A stretch of 64,000 bases of DNA from NCBI GenBank assembly GCA_947034885.2, contig OX344756.2, positions 20,319,489 through 20,383,488 on the forward strand, read 5' to 3'. The position numbers and the translations under genes are program-made. Positions 10,271 to 22,413 of the stretch are shown piece by piece (position 1 is the first letter of the stretch; each line of letters begins with the position of its first letter). Under the pieces are notes generated by a model that had not been told where the DNA came from, searched no databases, and worked only from the letters and a program-made list of their open reading frames with translations. The stretch comes from Thuidium tamariscinum. Taxonomy: Eukaryota; Streptophyta; Bryopsida; Hypnales; Thuidiaceae.

Positions 10271-11917
10271 CTTGCTTGAAGAGCAAGTGGGTGATCCAAG
10301 TCCTTCCAATTCAACCAAATGATTGATTTTTATAGCTTTGAGTCGCTTCCATATCTAAGAAAAGGTTGGCCTATTAGAAGGATTGAAAGCACAACATTCA
10401 ATTATCAAAGTGCTCAATTCTCCATAAGAGCTCGACAATATAGGACGCATTCCAGCTTTCACCTTTTCATACAAATCTTGTGGAGATTTGTATTGTTGTT
10501 CAAACGGTTTCTTACCACACAAAATCTCGGCATATGTGATGCCAAACGAATACGCATCAGCTTGAAAATAATTTGCATTGCCATGAGTATTGAATTTCAA
10601 GGCCTCTGGAGCTCGATATATGGGGGTGCCCATATTGTCTGGCTCAAAACCCTCACTCCCAACTTCAATCTTAGAAGTACCAAAATCAACCAATTTTATG
10701 TATCCAAAGGAACTTGAAGATGAGAGGGGTTGCTCTTTACTTCTCAAGGGAGTCCAAAGAATATTGTCTGGCTTCAAATCACGATGTGCCACATGCATAT
10801 CATGCAAATAATACATACCACTTGCTATTTGTTGAATAATGTCAAGCAAAACATCATAGGGAGGCAGGTGATGTCCTTTCAAAATGTGTTTAGCAATCAA
10901 GCTCTTGACACTTGTATCCATCTTTTCCATCACCAAATAAGGCCATCCATCATCATCTTTGCCCATGCCCATGAACCTCACAAGGTTGGGATGACTCAAC
11001 TCTGCAAGAATGCTCGATTCTATACGAAAATTCTCCGGGGTCTTCTCTTTACATGGTCCTTTGGAATTTTTCAAGACTTTGGTAGCACAAGTGAGGCCCA
11101 TCCACCTTGATTGGTAAACAGAACCATAACCTCTCCTACCAAGTTTTTTGCCTATCTTAGAAATTCCACAATCGGCAAACTTCAAAGTATTCAATTCACC
11201 TCCTTTAAAGTCATCAAGTTCCTTCAACCTCTCCAACAAATAATTTGCAAGTTTAGTAGACAAGTTGGACCCTGAGGCAATCTTTGCTTTTTGCAGTATT
11301 CTTTTGAAGTCTTCTTCATCAGAGTAAACATCCTCACGTGATGCCATATCAAAGTCAATTGAATTCATCACATCTTCGGATTTAATCTTTACACACATGG
11401 CTTTGAAGCAACATTCCAACTCCAACAACAACTCTCGAAATGATTCTTCATTTCTCAATTGAAAAATGGCTAAAGTACATAAATCTTCCCCTCCACATTC
11501 TTCAACTAGTGAAAATGCTTTGAACACAAGACGGTGCACGTCTTTTAAGATGCTTTTGAACTCCTCAATATTATCGGAAATATATATTTGCTCCAATATC
11601 AAATCCACTGCAGACCGAAGCTTCTTGACCAAATGTCGACATTGGTTTGCATTCAATGTACTTGAATTGTCTCTTGCCAATATGAGGTCAATCTTTTTAC
11701 AATACTCTTGATACCGTGATTTGAAATTGTACGCCATTGGAGTCGATGGTGAAACCAATTGGTTTCCAAAACAGCACATACTAGAAGGCACCTCTACGTG
11801 AGGAATGCTACCATCATCACCATCATTCCTTTCAATAGTTGGATTTTGCAAAGAAGGAGTCCCCTCAGTTTGACAACCTTCTTGGTCAATTGAAGGATTT
11901 CGCGCATCAGTTGTCTC
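10271..11917 (-). CDS. PNL exon 1: helical domain plus TKL-like protein kinase
   Basis: Numbering residues from 11851, 41-225 form a mostly helical region with long amphipathic stretches, followed by a kinase domain at about 232-498. The glycine loop is G238-R-R-G-Y-G243, the ATP lysine K258, the alphaC glutamate probably E278, the catalytic loop HRDLKPDN at 356-363, DFG at 389-391 and APE at 414-416. All catalytic residues are present, so the domain should be active. The frame meets a TAG at 10355-10357 right after NRPTFS; the same frame continues IWKRLKAIK for 28 codons to a phase-0 donor (AAG|GTATAA) at 10271/10270. Translation may begin at ATG 11779, although coding-like sequence continues upstream. 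The helical region resembles the HeLo/MCA-type bundles in front of plant MLKL-like kinases; this is inference from layout, not a database match. Confidence 0.85.
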
Positions 11918-14900
11918 TCATTTCCAACAACAAAAACAAAGAACTTTTGATAGCTTCAAAGTAACTGCCTTCAAAAGTTTCAAAGGGTTGTCTATTGTTG
12001 AACCAATGGAGGATGTAGAAAATCATGGATGAATTACAAGAACTATGGCATCACATTGTACTAATACAAGCCTACAAATTCAATTGAAAATATAAATTAA
12101 ACAACTATATGATTTGATTCAATCATTTACTATCTACTACAAAATATAAGATATTCAATATTGATGATTACCTTTACAAGTACTAGCTAGTATTGATTAC
12201 AACCAAACTCTGGATAGGAAAGATGATGTAATCAAGAAATCTAGTCATTGCCATTAAATCACTTACCTTATACCACTTCAACATAAGCCTTACAAACATG
12301 TATTGAAAAGTTAAAAAAACCAACAAAAATGTTCTAGAAATACTCACATTGTAGATATAACATCATCATAGAATGGCACTACAAAATTTAAACTAACGTG
12401 TCTAAAACACTAAATTACCAATTGTACATCCATCAAAATTGTTTGGAAAACAATTCCTTATTTAACCTTAATCAAAGGTGTAGAATCAAAAGACAAAGAG
12501 CTCTCTTCAATGATATCACCTTCAATACACAATTATAACGCCTTCCAAAACTATAAAATCTAAAGAAATTAAACTATTTCAACCATTTTTGTGTAAAATA
12601 GCTATGCCCAAGTTTTAAAATTGCCAAGGGAGAAATACACATTGATGACAATTCCACCACAACAAGTCCAAAAGTTTCATCAACAAAAACATTTTATAAA
12701 GAAATATGGAGGGCATTAGCTATTTTGGAATTTTTAAAATCAAAGTTGGGTATGGAAGCTTTGAGCTTGACAATATACATGGATACTTCAATACAAAGTA
12801 GCACCACCTGTTTGTTACCCCTTTCAAAAATGGAGTACTTTCAAATATTGCTTATTAAAATAGAATTTTATTGTTAATAGGAATCACAATCAAATTTTAA
12901 CAAACTTATTTCAATGCTTTGAAACTTTGTAGTAAAATACTCTCATTAAAAACCATTTATAGGAGTTGATACTCAAGCATTGTATAGAGAGAACATGATT
13001 GTATTTAATATTTGTTAATGGAGAGACATTTATTATTACTTAATGGAGACAGTCTTCCTAAACGCATAGCTTAATTTGAATATCTACAAAAATGCATTAT
13101 CAACAAAAATCTTGAGAAATATTAGGATTATTGTCTAAAATAACTCAATGAATAATTAATTTTCATGTAGCAAACTAGCAATGTGCTATTTTACTCAATT
13201 TTCCGTCATTATCAAATCTTCAGATTATATATCAACTTTAGAATCTATCCTACTATTTTGAAAAAATAAAATTCATAGAGATATTAAAAATCATAATATC
13301 ATTGATTACAAAAAAAATTTAAAATTTAAAAGAAGGAAAGTATTGATAGTTCACATGGGATATGAATTAAAAGATCAAAGCATTGACATTGACATCTTCA
13401 ATGCATTCCAAAATGTAAAGTGTTTGAAAAACATGTCAAGTCACTAGTTCTAAATTTTTTCAAAAGAGAAATATATAAAGTGAAATGATCAAGTATTTTT
13501 TTTCTATTTTTTTTTTCAATTGAATTGTTCACATTCATATACTTTAAATGATTCATTAATTTTCCATGTAAAGAAATTGTTAACGATTTATATAGTTTTT
13601 GAAAACACGCTAATAGGTTGTGTGATGAAAATTCAAATATAGAATTAATTTTGGTCCGTTCAAACCCTCTAAGAATTTGCATTCACTAGTCAACGTATCA
13701 TTCAATAAGAGGTTTCATATTGATATATCTCCAAAAGAAATTTTAATTTCAATAAATTATTTATGTCTACATCGCTTTAAAAGATGGTCCTTCAAATTTT
13801 GTAAGAATTTAATGGCATACATTTTAAAACAATTGAAAAATAACATTCTATCAAAATGAAAAAGAATGCTTATTGAATATGCAAGAGTGCACTAATACTT
13901 TGTCAAGGAACCAAAATATTATAGCTTACAATCACCCTTGACTAATAAGTGCAAAGTCATAGATTTTGAATTTTACATTAGATATGTAGGGTTTGCTTTA
14001 CAATTGATGTCACCAATACATATTTGAAAAAAACTTAGAACAAAAAAAATAAATTTTTCCATATTTGATTGCATCCTTGATATTGCCAAATTAAAAGTAA
14101 TTTTTTTAATAGATCTATGATTGTAAATTCTAACTACAACTGATATTATTTGTATATTATCCAGAATCTAAAAACTAAAGCTCTACTTTAGTTTAGTGGC
14201 AAGCCTTTTAACAATTGAAGTCAAGGACTTCAATCAATTGTCTAAGAAATACCAATATTATACATGAGCAAGAGTATCAAAAATTGATTTCAATTTTTGT
14301 AGTACATTTGAAATGTGTTGGAAAAATCTAGTCATATAATTAAAATAAAACTACAACAAATATAGCAAAACATTCTTGAGTCAACCAAGTTTAGGTGAGA
14401 CACAAGTAATAACACAATATTGTATGAGATAGTTCTCTTACATTAATTGCAATAGACACATTATATGTACCAAAATTTGTACACATTTGTATCCAAAATG
14501 TGTGACATACATATACAAAAAGGTCCAAAATCTAGAACTTGCTTTCTAAAAGTTGCCAAAGTATTTGAATGCCATCAATTTAACAAAAAAATTCATCCAT
14601 ACTTTACAAGAATGGCCAATATCATATCTTGATAGCTCTCATTAGTTCACACTTAACTAAAACAAACCATAGACATAGTGGCAAATTGAACACTCCTTGT
14701 CATAGAAACTCACCTTCACATATTTTTTGAATAAAGCAAAACCTCTCTTATCTTCTTGTATAGATAATCACCCAAAAAAGATTTCAACACCTAGAAAATC
14801 AAGCATTTTACCACCAAAGCAAGATATAGAAATTCAAACCAAAGAAAACATTTGATAGTGGACAAATATGACTAATATTGACCACAGAAATCATTTTCTA

Positions 14901-16179
14901 AGATGTATCACATTTTCTATAATCTTTATACAATTTTGTACTTTACATCAATTTCATCACATTAGTCAATCATAAAAGATGAGTCATCTTTCAAAGATTC
15001 AAGCATTACTTGGGATGAATGGAAAATTACTTAGATAAGATATGGTCAAATTGAATGCCCTATATTCACCATTCAAAAGATGGACTATGAAACACTTAGT
15101 GGATGAATAGACTTGCCATCTTGTAAGAAATGTTCACAACCTTTTCATGTCACTTCAATGGAATAATCCAACAACAAAGAGATTGTTTCTAAAATGCATG
15201 AAGAGCATTTGCTAGACCTTTGTTTCTTAATGTCTTTGATATGCCAAGTTTGGAATATTTGCTAAAAGGCAGATAGGTAACATGTAAACCTTTATAGTGG
15301 TGAGTGGTGACAACAACATGCACTTACAGTCACATGCACTAAACATTAATTTCATTACATTGACAATACTCCAATACAGTAGGGAAGATTTGAAAGCAAA
15401 GGAGGGCCATTTCAAGGTTGTCCCCCTACTTCTTCCCTATGCTATCTAGAAATTGTAAACCATCACCTATAATGCTTGATTTTCAAATTAAAAGAAAATT
15501 TTAAAAAATTCAAATTTTTTAAAAAGTGTTAAGAAAACTAAAATTGATTTATAAAAAAGAAGTTCTTCAAAGAATATCTTTAAACTAATTTTAAAAATTA
15601 AATTTTTTGGTGTAACATTTTCTCAATCATTGTAGGAGTTTTATAAAAACTGCTAATGTGGCACATTCCCACAATTCAAGAATTCAAGATAACTTGCAAT
15701 TTCCCAATGCCTTCAAATCCCCCCTAATGCTTTAGCAAGTTTCAAAAAACAAAGACAAAAATTTATATCAATGCTTGTGCTACTTTGAAGCCTACTAGTA
15801 TACCATTGTAAAGATATATGTCATGATTTTTAACATTGTAATTCCACCAATTTTATGAAACTTTGGTACTAGTTATGTAAATGATATATGTATGAAAAAC
15901 TTTTGTCCCCAAAATAATCAAATAAATAGCAAAATCACAAATATCAACCAACTTTGCCTTGATGATAGTCCTCCTCAAAAGTGAATATTTGTGGTTGGTG
16001 CTTTGTTCTCTCCTATCAAACTTTTGTAATATAAGCTTTTAAGTAAAAATAGGGTATAGCGCATCAAAATCATATCAACTCTCAAGTGCAAAGAAATGGC
16101 TCCAACTCCAACCATGACAAACAAGCACTATTGTGACAATTATCAACTTACAAACAAAAATTTGAACCCATAATCTTGC
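11918..16179. other. No recognisable gene
   Basis: Long AT-rich stretch upstream of the PNL gene. In the frame of PNL exon 1, about 11 kDa of sequence is open above the TGA at 11918-11920 but has no ATG or splice site that I trust. The longest frames elsewhere (13398-13682, minus) look random. No inverted-repeat element with clear ends was found. Confidence 0.5.
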
Positions 16180-16359
16180 ATGAGTTCAATTTTACTTGCT
16201 AAATACACAAATTTGAAGAACTACTGTAGCGTTGCCCCTCCACATACACACCCCTGCAAAGAGAGGCTCCCATACTCCGTCCCCAATTGAATTGAATAAA
16301 ATAAAATTCAATAGAACACCTGATTTGCCCACCCACACACAAAACCAGTTTTTGTACGG

Positions 16360-16510
16360 GTATAATACAGAATACATACATTACGGATGTGCGTGGAATA
16401 CGGAATACTAGTATGGAATACTGATATGTACGACGTATGATACATGTACGGAATACGAGACGTGGTATTATACAGAATATGGGTGGGTTATACGGATACG
16501 TATGCGTCGT
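16360..16510. repeat. Degenerate ATACGG / GTATNC tract
   Basis: About 150 bp consist of variants of gaatac, atacgg and tacgta words, for example tacggaatac and ggaatactagtatgg. Similar tracts lie at 48785-48870 and 59697-59780. The composition is nearly palindromic, so the short frames on both strands are by-products. Confidence 0.7.
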
Positions 16511-16837
16511 GAATCCCACATCGATCGGGTGCAGTCGAACATGTTCGAAAAATATGTAGTGTAGATACGGGGTAATGAAAATGCAGATTTAAGGGGCACT
16601 GAAAATTCACTCACTTAATATCATCAAGCTCACAAGTTCACTCATTGGATCATCTGTACGTTACTGAGCATGAAGCTGGGGCCTCCATCGATCACGCTTC
16701 CTCTGTCGATGTGCAGAGGAAGGGGATCCCCAAATCGCCATCTCAAATCGTAGACAACTAAGACACAGCCACAGACTCAAGAAAGATGTACACCACCTAA
16801 AAATCTGAACCAATTTGCATTGCAATCATCTACCCCC

Positions 16838-16990
16838 GAACACTGGGAACTTTGGGGGGATTACCCCCTACAAAACTAGGAAGGTTTTACCCCCCCTTTA
16901 CCCCCCCCTTACACTGGTGCACGAGATGGGGGGGGGGAATTTTTATGCCCCCCATTACCCCCATTTTTGTACAGTTTAGGGGGGGGTAAT
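16838..16990. repeat. G/C homopolymer-rich patch, inverted relative at 28.6 kb
   Basis: Runs of seven to nine C or G alternate with att and ttta. The edge word actgggaactttgggg is the reverse complement of cccaaagttcccagt at about 28626-28641, where ggattaccccc and tttaccccc also occur. The two patches are diverged, inverted copies of one G/C-tract repeat. Confidence 0.6.
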
Positions 16991-17112
16991 TTCATGTCAT
17001 GCAGTTAGCAAAGTGGATGATTTTGGATCAAAACGGATGAATTCTATTGAACTATTGGATGAATATCATTAAAGGAGTTGGATGAATTTCATCCAATTTT
17101 TGATGAATTTTA

Positions 17113-17221
17113 GCAGGATGGATGAAATTCAAGAAGATGGATGAAATTCAATAGTGTGGATGACATTCAAGAATATGGATGAAATTGAATAATATGGATG
17201 AAATTCAGGAAGATGGATGAC
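17113..17221 (+). repeat. 19-bp minisatellite
   Basis: Five to six units of a 19-bp motif, consensus ggatgaaattcaagaat, with single-base variation. A looser run of the same word (tagatgaaat, tggatgaa) appears near 47500-47600. Confidence 0.75.
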
Positions 17222-17312
17222 CTTCCATATACAATAAGCAAACTTCAAACTTTATAAGATCGCTGTGATTGTCCAGGAATTGAACTACTTCTGGCCAACC
17301 CTGCTGCACTAT

Positions 17313-17554
17313 AACTATCGTACCAATGTGTTGCACTACGACACTAACTATCGGATTTGAAACGAGCTGAAACTGTAGCTGCTTATCTGCCAATATCGTA
17401 CCAATGTGCTGTACTACCACACTAACTATCGGATTTGAAATGAGCTGAAACTGTAGCTGCTTATCTGCCAATATCGTACCAATGTGCTGCACTACCACAC
17501 TAACTATCGGATTTGAAACGAGCTGAAACTGTAGCTGCTTATCTGCCAATTTGT
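17313..17554 (-). repeat. 78-bp tandem repeat, three in-frame copies
   Basis: Three near-identical 78-bp units begin at 17321, 17399 and 17477. Because 78 is a multiple of three, the minus-strand frame 17579-17205 stays open and repeats the 26-residue phrase LADKQLQFQLVSNPIV plus VVVQHIGTI. It lies downstream of the eS19 remnant on the same strand. No protein family is recognised and the open frame may be a consequence of the period. Confidence 0.7.
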
Positions 17555-17579
17555 TCAGCAGGAGTCCTGCCGGGATCAA

Positions 17580-18890
17580 AAGTAAGTAGTTCAGCTAGTC
17601 TTGAGTCTATCAAGACGCTCGACTTCCTTAAAGGGTTAGCTCTGCTACACCAAAGCTACTCGGCCTCCGTTGCCCTTTCAATCGACCAACAAATGCTTGT
17701 CTTCATCCTCAGACTCCGTGTCTGTCAACCCAAATACAATCACCCTTTCATTAACACAATTGCAAGATCTCGCCACATGTAACACATAAGGAATCTCATA
17801 TCAAATAGAAATCAACCCTTGTGCCAATATGAATTGTGAGCTTACACAATCACTCCTGTAAAACAGGCTAGCATTTGTTTAACATTCAGAATCCTAATTG
17901 ATAAACAATATGTCACCCCGGACCACATTTGAGCACTTCAGCGCAGTATTAGAATTCAATAAGTGCGGCAATAAAGATATGTATATTAAAAAGGCCTCCA
18001 AAATCCCTAGCGGTCATTGACAATTGAGACATCGCAGCTAACTTCCTGCTCAAGATTCACACTTTTAGTCGACAAATCTGACCAGAGGTTGCATCCTAGG
18101 AAGACCAATTGCATACTTCTCTCCAACTTTCCAGTTTGAAAAAGCAGACTGAAAACAGAAATGTGTGCATTTAGAATTGACACAAGGCATACCATAACTC
18201 CTTAACTCACCAATTTCCATGCGATTTGAAGCATTTGTATTCCACGCCCCACTTCAGTTTCACGATGACCAGCTTCCCTGTCAAGTCATTAAAAAAGGCT
18301 TCGGATTACCAGCACAATCTGCGCAGGATCAAAAAAAAAACACGAGGTAAAAAATAAATCCAAATAGCTACGAAATCGTATACAATCGAAAACCTCATTA
18401 CAAGGTTGCAAGAAAGTCCCCACAGAAGCACACTGCAGCATCGTAACTATGCCAGCATTTGAATTGAAGAGCGAGAACAAAAGCAATTGAAGGTTCAAAA
18501 TCTTTCACCAGGTAATATTCCCCACATGTCCTCGTTCGCAAGTTCAAGTCTATCAGGTGTTCTGGTCACAATTTCAACTCCATGCTAAACTCTGTGCGAT
18601 CCAAAGAGCGTCGCTCAAATTCATGGCTGGTAAGATTTAGCACAGACATAAGGATTGTTCCCACGAGAATGTAGGCCGTCTTCAATTCAGGCTACCAGGA
18701 CAACGTTTTCTATCAACTGTTGCATTATTTTTATATTCACTGAACGTGTAGTGCAGTGCAACGTGATCGGTCGTGAGAACATGCGGGGAGGCTTCATTCA
18801 TTACTGACGCGGAGAGTTTCTTCTGCATATATTGTCAATTTCTGTGTAAACCCTAAACCGATAACAATACAGCCTCGGTCAACGCAGCTT
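17580..18890. other. Downstream flank of the eS19 remnant
   Basis: GC content is higher than in the surroundings, as though derived from a gene. I looked on the minus strand for the remaining eS19 exons (the MARKIYLR block, the RPPHF block and the C-terminal RRITPQGQ block) and found none that I can support. The 18007-18195 and 18289-18498 minus frames are unassigned. Confidence 0.45.
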
Positions 18891-18892
18891 AC

Positions 18893-19322
18893 CAGTTCTG
18901 CTGTAGAATCAATCGGCATCATATGGAGCAAGCTCCTTAAAAGTTGCAGTCTTTAGAAGATTAAGCCATACTGGGACTTCGAGCTGCACTAACGAAACAA
19001 AATCAGCACAAGATTAAGCCATACTGGGACTTCGAGCTGCACAAATGAAACGAAATCAGCGCACAACGTAATATCCAGCCCTAGCGCCTTACAAATTAGG
19101 TCAACGAAAAAAAGCATCCAGCTAAAAAAGAGAGAAGAAAAACAATTGAACACTCTGAACCCCCTCTCAAGTATGCAAAATGCTCCTATACACGACAATT
19201 CCCAAGACTTTAACAGTGCCGAAACTCAAGAGAAAAGTACTTACCTTGCCTGAGCGTTCGAGATGGGCAGCGTAACTGCGCACAAACTCGTGGGAGGAAA
19301 CATCCTTCACCGTCTTCGCCAT
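18893..19322 (-). pseudogene. 40S ribosomal protein eS19 (RPS19), 5' part only
   Basis: eS19 is a small-subunit ribosomal protein needed for 18S rRNA maturation. Exon 1 (19322-19245) encodes [20 protein letters not shown] then LERSGK, the canonical plant eS19 start of 26 residues, and ends at AAG|GTAAGT. Exon 2 (18983-18893) begins after a TGCAG acceptor in phase 0 and reads LEVPVWLNLLKTATFKEL, then APYDAD, then TGA at 18911-18909 where the family has Trp (PDWYY), then FYSRT and a donor TG|GTAAGC. The family protein is about 145 residues; the last two thirds could not be found. A 53-bp tandem duplication covers the acceptor and first exon-2 codons. Intron retention shows it is not a processed copy but a broken duplicate of a real gene. 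Confidence 0.85.
18958..19063 (-). repeat. 53-bp tandem duplication across the eS19 exon-2 acceptor
   Basis: Copies at 18958-19010 and 19011-19063 share agattaagccatactggg and cttcgagctgcac. Each contains the acceptor and the first 11 codons of eS19 exon 2, so two equally good acceptors lie 53 bp apart; use of the upstream one would shift the frame. Confidence 0.85.
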
Positions 19323-19420
19323 GGTGGTGGTAGATGAGCGCAAGCGTCCAGCGACAGAAGGCGGAAAAAGGAAACTCCAGAGCGCCTTCTTTCACTATAG
19401 TCTCTCTCTTCGCCCATCGA

Positions 19421-19429
19421 AAACCCTAA
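19421..19429 (-). promoter_or_regulatory. Telo-box upstream of eS19
   Basis: AAACCCTAA lies about 100 bp upstream of the eS19 ATG. Telo-boxes are typical of plant ribosomal-protein promoters, so the remnant keeps its promoter architecture and may still be transcribed. Confidence 0.6.
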
Positions 19430-19439
19430 TCTAAGAACC

Positions 19440-20463
19440 GGGACACCTGGCTTACACCTCCGGGTATCTACTGAGGTCGAATAAATATACCAATATCTTC
19501 TTCAGTATCACACCTTTTTCTAGTAGGATTCTTTTTAAAATATAGAGACGTAAGTTAATTCCAACATCCACAAGTCAAAAGTCAAGTGCTCCGACATCTA
19601 AGTTTTGCACACAAATATATTGAAATAATTTTTATTTTTTGTTATTCTTTGGATGAAAGTTATTCTAATTTGTGGAAATACTTTATCAAATTCTTGTCCT
19701 ATCTAATTGTTGAATTTGGTGTTACCAGAATACATTATTTTTCTAAAATTAAAAAATGTGGAACTATGTCAATTTGTTGACCGAAGCAAAATTGCTTTGA
19801 TTCTAACTAAAAAATAGATTTGCAAAAATGAGGTTATAGGTTTTAGAAAGACAAAAATTTCAATAAATCACCCAGTGAAGAGAACCTCATTTCAAATCCA
19901 TTCCAACAAATATTTTCTCAAGAAATGATTGTATTTTCCTTACAAACAAATTAAAATGGATTTTTGAAATTATTTTTTGAAAACTTATAAAAAAAATATT
20001 GGTGGTACTATCATTGGTAAATCTAAGTGTATGCAAGGAATCTAAAATTGAAAATCTACAACTTTTATTTGTATATTAATTCCAAAATATTCTTCCAAAT
20101 GATATTTTATATAGATTTTTTCCAAATTGTCAATTCTGGAAAAGGATTTGGACATTTAGGGATTAATATGAACTCTTGTTTTATTTTTGTAAAAATCAAT
20201 TTAAAATTTGTTTAAAACAAGCTATCATATTTTGAAAGCTTGACCAAATACTCCAAATGGCTCTTTATGAGGGGTAGCTTACCTAGAAATATCTTGCTAA
20301 ATTGATTTAGAGAGCTAAACTTGTTTTTTATATCATATCTACAATCAAATATAGGGACCAATTACAAGTAATTTTAAAATTTATAGCATACTCTTTGAAC
20401 AGTAGAAAATCACAATTCTACTTCTTACAATTTTCATTGCAATTTGTTGATTTAGTTGATCTT
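19440..20463. other. No recognisable feature
   Basis: AT-rich sequence with only short random-looking frames. Confidence 0.5.
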
Positions 20464-20467
20464 TTAA

Positions 20468-21324
20468 CCCCTAAAGGACCAAAGCCTTTTTTCTACCAAA
20501 AAACAATCAAAATTGCTATTTCTGTAGCAAAAGAAAATTATTTAATTTTTTTTTCACATATTAGTATAGGATCTTATACCTTACTAGTGTAAGAATGTGT
20601 GGAAAAAATTTCAGAATTTTTTACCACATAGATTGCAAGATATCAACAAATATAATGGGAAAACCAAATTATTGAATACATTGTGATACTAGATTTTTTT
20701 ACTTTGAAATTTTTGAACTTTAATTTTTTGCACTATAAAATTTTGAGATTTAAATTTTCATGGTGTGGAATTGAGTTGAGAGTCTCGAGGAAAAAAAGTT
20801 CAAGAAAAATTAATTTTTATTCTTTAAAAAATTGTTAAATAGAAGTAGGTACATGAAACAAGAAAAGTCTAAATTATTAATATTTCTAAAATGGAATTGA
20901 AATGAACTAATTCCAATGGTGTTATTATTCTAGTAAAAAAGATATATCATGTGAAGCTTCAAATTTGGATAAATTGTGAAATTTGTATTCAAAAATGAAT
21001 TCTATAAGTTATTTTTTCAAGAGGATGTTCTAATTGCCCGAAAAACAAGACAATCCAAATGGAATGAATCAAATCTTTCCATGTACACAAAACATACTCT
21101 ATGAGGAAATTTTAAAAATAAATAAACACGAGTTTTCTTTTAATTTTATTTTCTGGGTCCCCCCCCCTCCTGTTTTGAGCTTATTTGGGCATAACTTTTG
21201 TTCCTGGGCATCAATTGAAAAATAAATTATATTCTTACAAAGATAATCAGTTTTTCTATCTTCAAAAAAAGTTTCAAAAAATGTAGAAAAAATTTCAGCT
21301 CGTAGGTACCTACTCAAAATCTCA
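20468..21324 (-). mobile_element. TTAA-family element, inverted orientation
   Basis: It begins TTAA|CCCCTAAAGGACCAAAG at 20464, equivalent to the far end of the element at 39985-40904. Near 21180-21310 it carries the reverse complement of that element's 5' part (gaaactttttttgaagata and tcaattg-tgcc-ggaac words). The second end is less clear; TTAA occurs at 21325-21328. No transposase is present. Confidence 0.6.
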
Positions 21325-21328
21325 TTAA

Positions 21329-22403
21329 GGAATTAAGGTTACATTAACTTACAAAATTGAGTCTTAATTTAATTAGAAACATTTATATAAATAAGCCATT
21401 GCAATAGGATGATTGGAAAAATTATGAATTATAAACACAAAAGTTGTAGTATGTTATGTCATGTGATGACTTCAAGATGACTTGTAGAATAGATAATAAC
21501 AATTTATCATCCAATTTTTTATTTTTGTGAGGAAGGGAGAGTTGAATGCAAGTATTTCTGGTGAATGCTGATATTAGTGAACTATAAAGGTTTTAGTAAC
21601 ATTTCGACATGAAAATATATCTAATCTACACCTCATCATACAGAATATTTTAGCTACTTCTACTTCTTTTTTATCTTGATCAATTTTAGTGATGAAGATG
21701 ATCTTTTTGAATTCGGATCTAAATATTAAAATAAATATAACAAAGTTTCTATGTCAATTCAAAAATTGAAAATCTACAAATTCAATATTTTGTTGCAATT
21801 TGAACTTTTTGGGCCTATAATATTTTACTTTTGATTTTTCTAATTTTAAAATTCCAAAGTAATTTGATTTATACCATGATCTCTAACTTTTTAATATTCG
21901 TCATTGAAAAAGATGAGATTTTTAAATGGTATTTTATAATTCTTATGAATACTTTTTTACTTTTCACCAAAAATTCACCAAAATTTTAAAAATTCACAAA
22001 ATAATCTAAAAAACTTATGACTTAGAGATGACACATGAGAGGACATGTGGTTGCATCTTTAGAAGAATACAAGACACAAAATATCAATCATATAAATTTG
22101 AAAAATAGGAATACACAAAAGAATAAATTTTCATTTGAAATGGTTGTAGATTGTCTTTATCATAAGTTGCATTCCTTTTGATTTTGTTTAGAATTTTACC
22201 TTCTAAAACTACTCTTATTCTTAAAGTACTACAATACATGTTTGATTCTTCTTCTAATATCAAATTATTTTTCATTTTAAAATATTGAATATTGAAACCT
22301 TGGAAGGATACTATATAGGGCTCCATTGGTAGCGTGTGTTCAACCCTCTAAAAGATAGGGGCTATGTAGGTAAATTTGTTGAAATTATAAAGGGCTATAT
22401 TTA
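21329..22403. other. No recognisable feature
   Basis: AT-rich sequence. Short open frames have no recognisable product. Confidence 0.5.
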
Positions 22404-22413
22404 TTTAAATTCT

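Larger units (their letters stand above)
5690..11917 (-). pseudogene. PK-NBS-LRR (PNL) immune receptor gene, disrupted
   Basis: This is an NLR immune receptor of the moss PNL class, expected to detect pathogens inside the cell. Four exons run on the minus strand: 11917-10271 (helical domain plus kinase), 9306-8191 (NB-ARC), 7985-7865 (linker) and 7421 to about 5821 (LRR), with LRR decay readable to about 5690. The introns are 964, 205 and 443 bp with GT-AG ends, and all junctions keep frame. In-frame stops lie at 10355-10357 (TAG, just after the kinase), 9274-9276 (TGA, before the P-loop) and 6049-6051 (TAG, replacing a conserved Leu), and a one-base loss lies near 5860. A TGA at 11918-11920 bounds the frame upstream and no initiating ATG is visible beyond it; the first in-frame ATG is at 11779. 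Motifs are otherwise intact, so it is a young pseudogene or an allele making only a truncated kinase product. Confidence 0.85.

Noticed and set aside
9274-10357. Stop codon recoding or U-to-C editing as explanation for the stops in PNL
   Set aside because: Nuclear editing of this kind is not established, and the LRR stop replaces Leu, which such a change would not give. Recent pseudogenisation is simpler.
16192-16519. Overlapping minus frames as proteins
   Set aside because: They run through the ATACGG tract and have its repeat composition.
19210-19395. Minus frame at 19210-19395 as a 61-residue protein
   Set aside because: It is out of frame with the eS19 start at 19322, which reads a canonical N-terminus followed by a donor site.
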